26,845 bases of DNA. It comes from Cytophaga sp051961495 (GTDB taxonomy: Bacteria; Bacteroidota; Bacteroidia; Cytophagales; Cytophagaceae). Both the position numbers and the translations under genes were made by a program. Below, one piece after another: positions 8,108 through 15,191 of this stretch (position 1 is the first letter of the stretch; each line of letters opens with the position of its first letter). The notes below the pieces were generated by a model. That model did no database searches. It saw only the letters and a list, made by a program, of their open reading frames with translations, and was not told where the DNA came from. The stretch is taken from assembly GCF_051961495.1 (NCBI RefSeq), contig NZ_JBQCDF010000004.1, forward strand, positions 1 through 26,845, given 5' to 3'.

Positions 8108-9472
8108 GTGCTATCTAACGTTCGCTTTTCCCTATCTAAACTAACCATATACCTGCTGCTGGCAGCTATGTTATCCATAGCAGGCTATTATCAAAAGTAT
8201 CGGAAAGGTGTGATCGAATGGGATATCATTTCTTATTATGCCTACCTGCCCGGGCTTATTATTTATAATGATTTAACATTTTCATTTATTGATAAGAATA
8301 CGCCTGAAGGGGTTGTCATCTGGACAGAAAGAACACCTGAGAATAAACACGTCCTTAAAATGACAAGTGGTTTATCCGTTCTGTATGCACCGTTTTTTCT
8401 TATGGCCCACGGCATAGCCAAACTTCAACCACACATGTATACACCCAATGGTTACTCCATGGTATATTCACTTTTTCTCATTCTTTCAGATATCTTTTAC
8501 ACCATTATAGGTTTTATTTATTTACGAAAAATTCTGCTGCTCTATTTTTCAGAAGTAGTATGTGCGTTAACACTTCTTGCTATTTACTTCGGCACAAACA
8601 TGTATTTCTATTCGCTGTTCGAAGTGATGTCGCATTGCTACCTCTTCTGCCTTGTTACCATGTTTACATTTTATACCATACAGTGGCATGCGAAACCTTC
8701 TTACAGATATTCTATCTATCTGGGCCTGCTGCTTGGACTTATAATACTGATCCGGCCTGTAGACATATTAACAGGAGGCCTGTGGTTGTTTTACGGAATT
8801 TATTCAGTAAACAGTTTTAAAGAAAAATTTTCTCTTTTATGGCAACATAAATTACTTATTCTGATTATTGGTATACTTGTTTGCAGTGTATTTTCCATAC
8901 AAATGTTCTATTGGAAATATGCTACAGATAGCTGGCTATACTGGTCGTATAGCGAAGAAGGATTTTTCTGGACACAGCCGCACATACTAAAAGGTTTGTT
9001 TGGCTTCCGGAAAGGTTTATACATTTATGCACCTGTTCTTCTTCTGGCAAGTGTCGGCATGTTTCTGACATATAAATATGTAAAAGACTTTTTTGTTCCG
9101 ATCCTTATTCTGTTTACTTTATTTACTTATGTAATTTTCAGCTGGTGGTGTTGGTGGTATGGAGGCGGTTTATCTATTCGCCCAATGATTGATATCTATT
9201 GTATTTTCGCCATTGGTCTTGGAGCATTCATTCAGGCAATTCTAACATTCAAATCAGCTATAGTAAAATATAGTATCCTGGCAATATTTGCATACACAGT
9301 ATATTATGGTTATTACGTCAACTGGCAATACCGTGAAGGATTGATTCATCATGACAGTATGAATTATACTTCCTGGAAAATAAATTTCATGAAGGATTAT
9401 CCGCATCCGGGTTATTACGAAAGTTTAACTCCTCCCGACTACGAGAGCGCTGTGCGGTACGGACACGAATAA
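8108..9472 (+). CDS. Polytopic membrane protein, probable GT-C fold glycosyltransferase-like
   Basis: I do not recognise a named family. The 454-residue protein has about ten to eleven membrane helices. The N-terminal loop has EWDIISYYAYLPG (37-49), which resembles the acidic first loop of GT-C enzymes. Later landmarks are LIRPVD (214-219), FRKGLYIYAPV (300-310), WWCWWYGGG (346-354) and RPMIDIY (358-364). All recur in the protein at 10805-12655, so the two are paralogues. No ATG precedes the first helix; the frame opens after the GT2 stop and GTG 8108 is the best start. The 48-base gap to the GT2 gene suggests one operon. A role in surface glycan or glycoprotein assembly is inferred from context. 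Confidence 0.75.
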   Translation: MLSNVRFSLSKLTIYLLLAAMLSIAGYYQKYRKGVIEWDIISYYAYLPGLIIYNDLTFSFIDKNTPEGVVIWTERTPENKHVLKMTSGLSVLYAPFFLMAHGIAKLQPHMYTPNGYSMVYSLFLILSDIFYTIIGFIYLRKILLLYFSEVVCALTLLAIYFGTNMYFYSLFEVMSHCYLFCLVTMFTFYTIQWHAKPSYRYSIYLGLLLGLIILIRPVDILTGGLWLFYGIYSVNSFKEKFSLLWQHKLLILIIGILVCSVFSIQMFYWKYATDSWLYWSYSEEGFFWTQPHILKGLFGFRKGLYIYAPVLLLASVGMFLTYKYVKDFFVPILILFTLFTYVIFSWWCWWYGGGLSIRPMIDIYCIFAIGLGAFIQAILTFKSAIVKYSILAIFAYTVYYGYYVNWQYREGLIHHDSMNYTSWKINFMKDYPHPGYYESLTPPDYESAVRYGHE

Positions 9473-9503
9473 TACATCATTAACCACTCTTAAAATATTT
9501 TAC

Positions 9504-10781
9504 ATGACTTCTCTTTCTTTCAGCCCCTTGAATAGCAAAGCTGCCTTTTATGCTTTTATATACCTCGTGCTTATTGTATTGATACCGCACGGCGGTCATT
9601 TCGGTGACATGCAATGCTGGAAAGACTGGGCGAGCTTCAGTTTTAAAAACGGTCTTGGGGATATTTATTCTTCAGGCACAGACTATCCACCACTGTATCA
9701 TTATATCCTGACGTTTTTTGCATATCTAAAAGGAAATGAAGATCTCATCAGAAATAATATTTATGAATTGAAATACATTACGCTGCTTTTCGAATTCGCT
9801 TCGGTGTTTTTACTTTTTAAATTCATTAACAAAGAACAGCGACCTTTCTTCTTTGTTTTCATCATGCTGAATCCGGGATTTCTGTACAACAACATAATCT
9901 GGGGGCAGGTAGATGGCATTGTAGGCTTCTTACTTATGGCTTGTGTACTTTCATTGATCAGCAGAAAAAACACACTTGGTCTGCTCCTTTATGTTCTTGC
10001 ACTAAACTTTAAAGTTCAATCGATTATTTATTTCCCGCTTGTCCTGTTTATACTTGTCCATAATATTGCAGACTTCAACGGAATAAAACGTATTGCACTT
10101 TCTGTTTTAGCTATAGCTGTGCTACAGGTGCTTATTATAATGCCATTTATTCTTACAGGCAGCACCAATAAGCTGATGGATGTGATTGTCAATTCTGTAG
10201 ATAAGTATCCGCAGGTATCCATGAATGCCTATAATTGGTGGTTCTGGGTTTTTGAAGAGCATCCTATTAGTATTCTTGACAACGGCACCTGGCTGAATGT
10301 TACTTATAAAACGTGGGGGTTGCTGATTTTCTTCTTAAGCTCTGTTGCAGCCTTATTGCCATTGTTTTTAACATGCCTTGCAAACATTTTCAGTAACAAT
10401 AAACTCGCGATAAAAAGAATAGACCTGGTATTTGCCAGTGCTGCATTGGTAACAATTTTATTCTTTTTTTGCAACACACAAATGCACGAACGGTATTCGC
10501 ACTATGCACTGATTTTCCTTGCGGGCTATTTCGCTGTTACCAATAACTACCTGCCTTTTTTATTGGCATGCTTTGCCTACTTCTTAAATATGGAGGCTGT
10601 ATTACGCATATTGAATTTTCCGAATTATGATATTTTATTTTTCAATCCGGAATTTATCGCTATACTTTATCTGATCCTGATTTTTGTATTGTATTATATC
10701 ATTTACAAACGTTCGGAATTATTACTGAACATTAAGCAATTACTGGATTCCCTGTTGCTGAAAAATAAAAAAGCTGTCTAG
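9504..10781 (+). CDS. GT-C type mannosyltransferase-like membrane protein
   Basis: This 425-residue protein has about ten membrane helices and a short basic tail. The first outer loop contains GDMQCWKDWASF, an acidic motif, followed by DYPPLYHYILTFFAYLKGN. Next comes LNPGFLYNNIIWGQVDGIVG, a pattern of the GT-C group that includes ALG6/PIG-M-like and bacterial polyprenol-linked transferases. A later MHERYSHYAL motif also fits GT-C enzymes. ATG 9504 is 31 bases after the upstream stop, so it is probably the last gene of the cluster that begins at 5619. It ends 23 bases from the stop of the opposing gene. Donor and acceptor cannot be told from sequence. Confidence 0.78.
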   Translation: MTSLSFSPLNSKAAFYAFIYLVLIVLIPHGGHFGDMQCWKDWASFSFKNGLGDIYSSGTDYPPLYHYILTFFAYLKGNEDLIRNNIYELKYITLLFEFASVFLLFKFINKEQRPFFFVFIMLNPGFLYNNIIWGQVDGIVGFLLMACVLSLISRKNTLGLLLYVLALNFKVQSIIYFPLVLFILVHNIADFNGIKRIALSVLAIAVLQVLIIMPFILTGSTNKLMDVIVNSVDKYPQVSMNAYNWWFWVFEEHPISILDNGTWLNVTYKTWGLLIFFLSSVAALLPLFLTCLANIFSNNKLAIKRIDLVFASAALVTILFFFCNTQMHERYSHYALIFLAGYFAVTNNYLPFLLACFAYFLNMEAVLRILNFPNYDILFFNPEFIAILYLILIFVLYYIIYKRSELLLNIKQLLDSLLLKNKKAV

Positions 10782-10804
10782 CTGAAAAACCCAATCGCCA
10801 GCAA

Positions 10805-12655
10805 TTATTCCCCGACGATTGGTTCCAATGCCTCAACGGCGAGATCATCAATATACATTTCACTTCCACACATATTCCAGAAGTGTACAATTATTTTATC
10901 GTCGCTGTGTTTGACTTCCGGAGTCAGGTAATCTAAATAAACGCGTGTCCAGGTACGGGGTTGAACAGTCACATGAATTAACTCTCTGGTGCTGTATTTA
11001 TTCGTATTGCCTTTGCTATCCATATAGATAACCAAAGCTGCATTGTTCTTGTTCGTGAAAGCAGAATCAGGTACATACACCCAAACCGATGCTCTTAGCC
11101 ACATGTATTCTTTAGAAGTAATATCATAATATGCCTTAGAAAAATTGGGTGAAAATAAATGTGCGCTGTCTAATTTCAATGAGCGCGTTCCTGTGTGTGC
11201 ATTTGAACTGAATAGTAAATTTGAATCCGTTGTGTGTTCATACGATTCCGAAAAAATTTTTTTTCTGGTGAATTGATTTATATCTCCTTCAAACTCTTTC
11301 TGAACATACAACCCGCGATCTATCGATAAGCTTTTCTTATCTTCCGCTGTTGCCTCTGTTTTGCCAAAAACTTTCCAGTAATATTTTTTATTCATCCTGT
11401 CGCCATCAATAATCCCTTCCGTGTATTGCCATGTCTGAAACATATTCAAAACAATAAAGCATGCCAGCAATACACAGACAACTGTTTTCTTCCATAAAGA
11501 GTATTCTTTTACGGCAATAAAGAAATATCCGAATCCGATCGCAAAAAAGGAATACGATTCAACCATTGGGCGTTGCCCGAAACTAGCGGCGTACCACCAG
11601 CACTCCCAGCTGGACAATGCATATATAATCAGTATCGTATAAACCAGGAAAGACCAGAATATATTTCTGTTGAATCTGTATATATAATAGAACGAGGCCA
11701 ATCCAACAATCATGACCGGTGTATAAAGCAGCCATCCTTTTCTATAACTGAATAAAAACTTCAATGTATAAGGATCCAGCAAAGACATGCGCTGGGCATG
11801 AAAATTAAATTCCAGCGATCTTGTTGTGTAGATCCAGTATGAAAACTGAATCGCCATACAACCTGCCACACAAGCGATAAAAATAATAACATGGCGTTTA
11901 TACTGCAGGAAGAATCGCAGCTGCTCTTTCCACATCGCCAGACTCGTAAGATTCCAGAACACCGGGACCACAATCAAGATCAGTTCGGTTGGTCGTACAA
12001 TGGTATTTATACCCAGCAACAAACCTGCGATCCATACATCCTTCGTTTTTTTGTTCTTAAACCATTTTCCGATATAAATTAAATACAGGCAGTTTGTTAA
12101 AAAGAGTAAATTGTGCGGCATGGATAAACTCAAGCCTGTACTCATGTATAAATTGGTACCGAAAAATATAACAATGAGCGAAAGGCTTGCAATGGTATCA
12201 GAAAAATAAGTCAGCTGTAATTTCCTTAAAAAGAAAATTGCAGCGAGTTGATACAACAGTGCGCATAGAATCATAGATATCTGATACGGAGGCGACATAC
12301 CATCCACATCGAAACCACCGATGATAGCGATAACATGTCCCGCCAGAAACGCCGGCAAATAACAAATGCTATAACCGATATTATATATAATTGTGCGCCG
12401 GCCGTCTTTGGTTGCCACCTGGTAAAAGGTTGCCGTTGGTTTATATTTTTCATTTAGTTTTTCCGGCCAGTCACCTTGCAGACAAGGATCCTGGTGAATA
12501 ATAAATGCCGGCAGGTATAAATAATATCCATAAGCATCCCATGCTATGTAACTGATGGATTCATGACGCTGTGCTCTTTCCAGATATACCTTATTGCCAA
12601 TGATAACAAACAGGGAGAATAAAATACAGATGAAAAATGTTCCTTTAGCCTTCAT
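10805..12655 (-). CDS. Polytopic GT-C-like membrane protein with C-terminal carbohydrate-binding-like domain
   Basis: This 616-residue protein is a paralogue of the one at 8108-9472. Shared landmarks are AWDAYGYYLYLPAF (39-51), IVRPTE (219-224), YRKGWLLYTPV (304-314), WECWWYAAS (350-358), RPMVESYSFFAIG and TWQYTEGIIDGDRMN (408-422). About eleven helices end near residue 407. Unlike its paralogue it carries about 165 more residues (450-616). That tail has a beta-rich pattern like CBM4_9/jelly-roll modules: HTGTRSLKLD (487-496), LRASVWVYVPD (520-530), WTRVYLDYLTPE (569-580) and MYIDDLAVEAL (600-610). The tail would lie outside the inner membrane and may bind glycan. It is transcribed against the cluster, convergent with 9504-10781. 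Function is inferred; no named family is recognised. Confidence 0.78.
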   Translation of the reverse strand: MKAKGTFFICILFSLFVIIGNKVYLERAQRHESISYIAWDAYGYYLYLPAFIIHQDPCLQGDWPEKLNEKYKPTATFYQVATKDGRRTIIYNIGYSICYLPAFLAGHVIAIIGGFDVDGMSPPYQISMILCALLYQLAAIFFLRKLQLTYFSDTIASLSLIVIFFGTNLYMSTGLSLSMPHNLLFLTNCLYLIYIGKWFKNKKTKDVWIAGLLLGINTIVRPTELILIVVPVFWNLTSLAMWKEQLRFFLQYKRHVIIFIACVAGCMAIQFSYWIYTTRSLEFNFHAQRMSLLDPYTLKFLFSYRKGWLLYTPVMIVGLASFYYIYRFNRNIFWSFLVYTILIIYALSSWECWWYAASFGQRPMVESYSFFAIGFGYFFIAVKEYSLWKKTVVCVLLACFIVLNMFQTWQYTEGIIDGDRMNKKYYWKVFGKTEATAEDKKSLSIDRGLYVQKEFEGDINQFTRKKIFSESYEHTTDSNLLFSSNAHTGTRSLKLDSAHLFSPNFSKAYYDITSKEYMWLRASVWVYVPDSAFTNKNNAALVIYMDSKGNTNKYSTRELIHVTVQPRTWTRVYLDYLTPEVKHSDDKIIVHFWNMCGSEMYIDDLAVEALEPIVGE

Positions 12656-12714
12656 TGTTCGAAATAATATGCAGCTGATTATATTTAGCTAAACAGGAAT
12701 AAAACAACTTCATT

Positions 12715-12753
12715 AAAAAATAAACCTGCAGCTGAAATTTATAAGCTGCAGGT
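12715..12753 (-). terminator. Terminator of the thr operon
   Basis: A 10-bp perfect stem (ACCTGCAGCT at 12724-12733 with AGCTGCAGGT at 12744-12753) encloses a 10-base loop. On the minus strand it is followed by a run of T (12720-12715). It lies just after the thrC stop. Confidence 0.88.
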
Positions 12754-12764
12754 CAGTTGTATGT

Positions 12765-14063
12765 TTATTTTAAAAGGAATGATTTTAATTTTCCGAAATC
12801 GTTTTCAATTACAATCGACTCTTTCTTTTTACTTGCCACTTCCAGCAAACGTGCCGGAATCTCTACATCCTTTTCAATGATATCATTTACTACTTCAATA
12901 AATTTTGCAGGGTGAGCCGTAGCCAGGAAAATACCTGTGGCATCTTTGCCGCTCTCCTTGAAATATTCTTTTAAACCTAAGTAACCAACAGCACCATGCG
13001 GATCCATCACATAGCCTGTGTTTTTATATACAGACTTCACGGCAGCTGCTGTTTCCGCATCCGTGTAAGCTTTACCTACAACATCTTTGCGTAAAGCATT
13101 GATGTCTTTGTCATATAATTCAATCACACGCGGATAGTTGCTCGGATTTCCTACATCCATCGCGTTGCTGATCGTTGCAATAGAAGGCTTTGCCTCAAAT
13201 ACACCTGTGTTGATATACTTCGGCATAATGTCGTTTACGTTGGTAGACGCTACAAACATATCTACCGGCAAGCCCATTTTCTTCGCGATCAAACCGCCGC
13301 AGATATTACCAAAATTTCCGCTTGGCACCGAGAACACGACTTTCTTTCCTAATTTCTTTGCCTGTGCATAGGCATAGAAATAATAGAACGACTGCGGAAT
13401 CAAACGGCTGATGTTGATTGAATTTGCAGAAGACAAATTAATTTTTGAAGTAATGTCTTTATCCAGGAACGCCTGTTTCACCATGCGCTGACAATCGTCA
13501 AACGTACCAAGTACTTCAAGTGCTGTAATATTTTTACCAAGTGTGGTAAGCTGCTTTTCCTGAAGGTCACTTACCTTTTTGCTCGGATAAAGAATTGTAA
13601 CTTTAATGCCTGCCTTATCTAAGAAGCCTTGTGCTACGGCGCTGCCTGTATCGCCTGACGTTGCCACCAGAATCATGATCTCTGATTTTTCTTTTTGCAG
13701 GAAATAAGACATCAGTCGTGCCATGAAACGTGCGCCGAAGTCTTTGAATGCCAACGTCGGACCATGAAACAGTTCAAGCACATAAATATTGTCTTCAACT
13801 TTTATAACCGGCGCATCAAACGTTAGCACATCATCTACAATGCTGCGGATTTCTTTTTCAGGAACTTCATCACCGATCAACGCTTTGCATACTTCAAAAG
13901 CGATATCCTGAAAAGATAGCTTATCAATGTTTTCAAAAAACGATGCGGGTAACGTTGGAATGTTTTCCGGCATGTATAAACCATTATCATCCGGCAGTCC
14001 TTTGAATACTGCCTCTTTTAAATTCACTTCCGGAACCTGATGATTTGTACTGTATAGTTTCAT
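12765..14063 (-). CDS. thrC: Threonine synthase
   Basis: ThrC converts O-phosphohomoserine to threonine with pyridoxal phosphate. From ATG 14063 the protein has 432 residues, near the E. coli length. It starts MKLYSTNHQVPEVNLKEAVF, as family members do. The cofactor lysine lies in FHGPTLAFKDFGARF (about K107). The phosphate-binding ATSGDTGSAVA and SVPSGNFGNICGG segments are clear. The reading frame stays open 16 codons further, to an ATG at 14111, but that extension (MNCLQPSALGALSIKE) is translated heptad repeat and should not be counted. It is last in thrA-thrB-thrC, followed at once by a terminator. The 118-base spacer to thrB holds a heptad element. Confidence 0.96.
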   Translation of the reverse strand: MKLYSTNHQVPEVNLKEAVFKGLPDDNGLYMPENIPTLPASFFENIDKLSFQDIAFEVCKALIGDEVPEKEIRSIVDDVLTFDAPVIKVEDNIYVLELFHGPTLAFKDFGARFMARLMSYFLQKEKSEIMILVATSGDTGSAVAQGFLDKAGIKVTILYPSKKVSDLQEKQLTTLGKNITALEVLGTFDDCQRMVKQAFLDKDITSKINLSSANSINISRLIPQSFYYFYAYAQAKKLGKKVVFSVPSGNFGNICGGLIAKKMGLPVDMFVASTNVNDIMPKYINTGVFEAKPSIATISNAMDVGNPSNYPRVIELYDKDINALRKDVVGKAYTDAETAAAVKSVYKNTGYVMDPHGAVGYLGLKEYFKESGKDATGIFLATAHPAKFIEVVNDIIEKDVEIPARLLEVASKKKESIVIENDFGKLKSFLLK

Positions 14064-14076
14064 TTCTTTTATGCTT

Positions 14077-14181
14077 AAGGCGCCTAAAGCCGAAGGCTGA
14101 AGGCAATTCATTTCTTTTATTAAACAGAGTTTGTTAATTTTTCACTTTTCGGCTTTAGGCGTTTGGCCTTAGGCTTTCAGC
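14077..14181. repeat. Heptad-repeat element with opposed arms (GCTTTAG family) between thrB and thrC
   Basis: Left arm 14077-14104 has four 7-base units (AAGGCGC, CTAAAGC, CGAAGGC, TGAAGGC). Right arm 14151-14181 has units of the complementary type (GCTTTAG, GCGTTTG, GCCTTAG, GCTTTCA in phase). A 14-bp perfect inverted repeat joins them (14081-14094 with 14148-14161) around a 53-base A/T-rich centre. The right arm touches the thrB stop. Confidence 0.8.
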
Positions 14182-15111
14182 TTAAATCACTTTCGGTCCT
14201 TGCTGATTCACGGTCGACACATACACATCGCTGCCGATATTGATTGCATCAAAACCTTTCTTCATGGCTTGTCCGATTTTTTGTGCAGCTTCCTGACTTG
14301 TACTTAAGGCAAAGATTGACGGACCAGAGCCTGAAATGGAACAACCCAGCGCGCCTGTATCCAAGGCTGCTTTCTTTACATCATCAAAGCCCGGAATCAA
14401 TACCGAACGTGCCGGTTCAACAATATGATCCTGCATGGAGCGGCCGATCAGGCTTGTATCATTCATTAACAAACCTGCAACCAATCCGCCGACATTACCC
14501 CACTGAGCAACTGCCTGACTTAATTGAATCTGTTTAGGAAGAATATTGCGGGCATCCTTTGTCTGCACTTCAACATGCGGATGGATGATTGTTGCATATA
14601 AATTGGAAGGCACAGGCAGCTTAACAACATCCAGCGGTTCATAACTTCTTACCAGTACAAAGCCCCCATATAAGCATGGAGCAACGTTGTCGGCATGCGC
14701 AGAGCCGCATGCGAGGAATTCACCTTCCATCGCAAACGGAAGCAGATCCTTTACTTCCATTTTATTGCCCAGCAACTGATTGATGGCATACACACCAGCA
14801 ACAGTAGAAGCTGCGCTTGAACCCAGCCCGCTGCCTAAAGGCATTTTCTTTGTCAGCTCAATTTCTATCCCTTGCTCAATGCCTAATTTTTCCAGGTAAC
14901 GAATGATCGAAATACTAACGGTATTTTTTTCAGCATCCTTTGGCAGGCGACCTTCATCGCCGGTAATGGAAGTAATACGCACTCCTTTTTTATCTGACAG
15001 GCGAAGTACCACTTCATCACCCGGATTATCTACAGCAAAGCCCAGCACGTCAAAGCCGCAGGAAACATTGGCTACAGTAGCAGGAGCAAATACTTTTATA
15101 CTATCTTTCAT
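14182..15111 (-). CDS. thrB: Homoserine kinase
   Basis: ThrB phosphorylates L-homoserine with ATP to O-phosphohomoserine, the substrate of ThrC. The 309-residue protein is a GHMP kinase. The N-terminal KVFAPATVANVSCGFDVLGF is diagnostic, the ATP loop PLGSGLGSSAAS is at 91-102, and the third GHMP motif GCSISGSGPSIFAL lies near 255. Length equals the E. coli enzyme. ATG 15111 gives the family N-terminus. It is the middle gene of the thr operon, 80 bases after thrA, with heptad repeats on both flanks. Confidence 0.97.
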   Translation of the reverse strand: MKDSIKVFAPATVANVSCGFDVLGFAVDNPGDEVVLRLSDKKGVRITSITGDEGRLPKDAEKNTVSISIIRYLEKLGIEQGIEIELTKKMPLGSGLGSSAASTVAGVYAINQLLGNKMEVKDLLPFAMEGEFLACGSAHADNVAPCLYGGFVLVRSYEPLDVVKLPVPSNLYATIIHPHVEVQTKDARNILPKQIQLSQAVAQWGNVGGLVAGLLMNDTSLIGRSMQDHIVEPARSVLIPGFDDVKKAALDTGALGCSISGSGPSIFALSTSQEAAQKIGQAMKKGFDAINIGSDVYVSTVNQQGPKVI

Positions 15112-15120
15112 TTTTCTTAA

Positions 15121-15189
15121 GTTCTAGGTTTTAAGTTTTAAGTTTTAAGAATTTCCTTCTCTACACTTTACACTTAAAACTTCACACTA
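15121..15189. repeat. Heptad repeats in the thrA-thrB spacer
   Basis: GTTCTAG plus three exact GTTTTAA units occupy 15121-15148. Then 15162-15189 reads as TACACTT, TACACTT, AAAACTT, CACACTA, the TTTACAC family. AAGTTTTAAGT (15133-15143) and ACTTAAAACTT (15172-15182) form an 11-bp inverted repeat. The array lies inside a polycistronic mRNA. Confidence 0.75.
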
Positions 15190-15191
15190 CT

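Noticed and set aside
10791..10822. Terminator between convergent genes 9504-10781 and 10805-12655
   Set aside because: CCAATCG/CGATTGG forms only a 7-bp stem with an 18-base loop, lacks a T run, and overlaps coding sequence.
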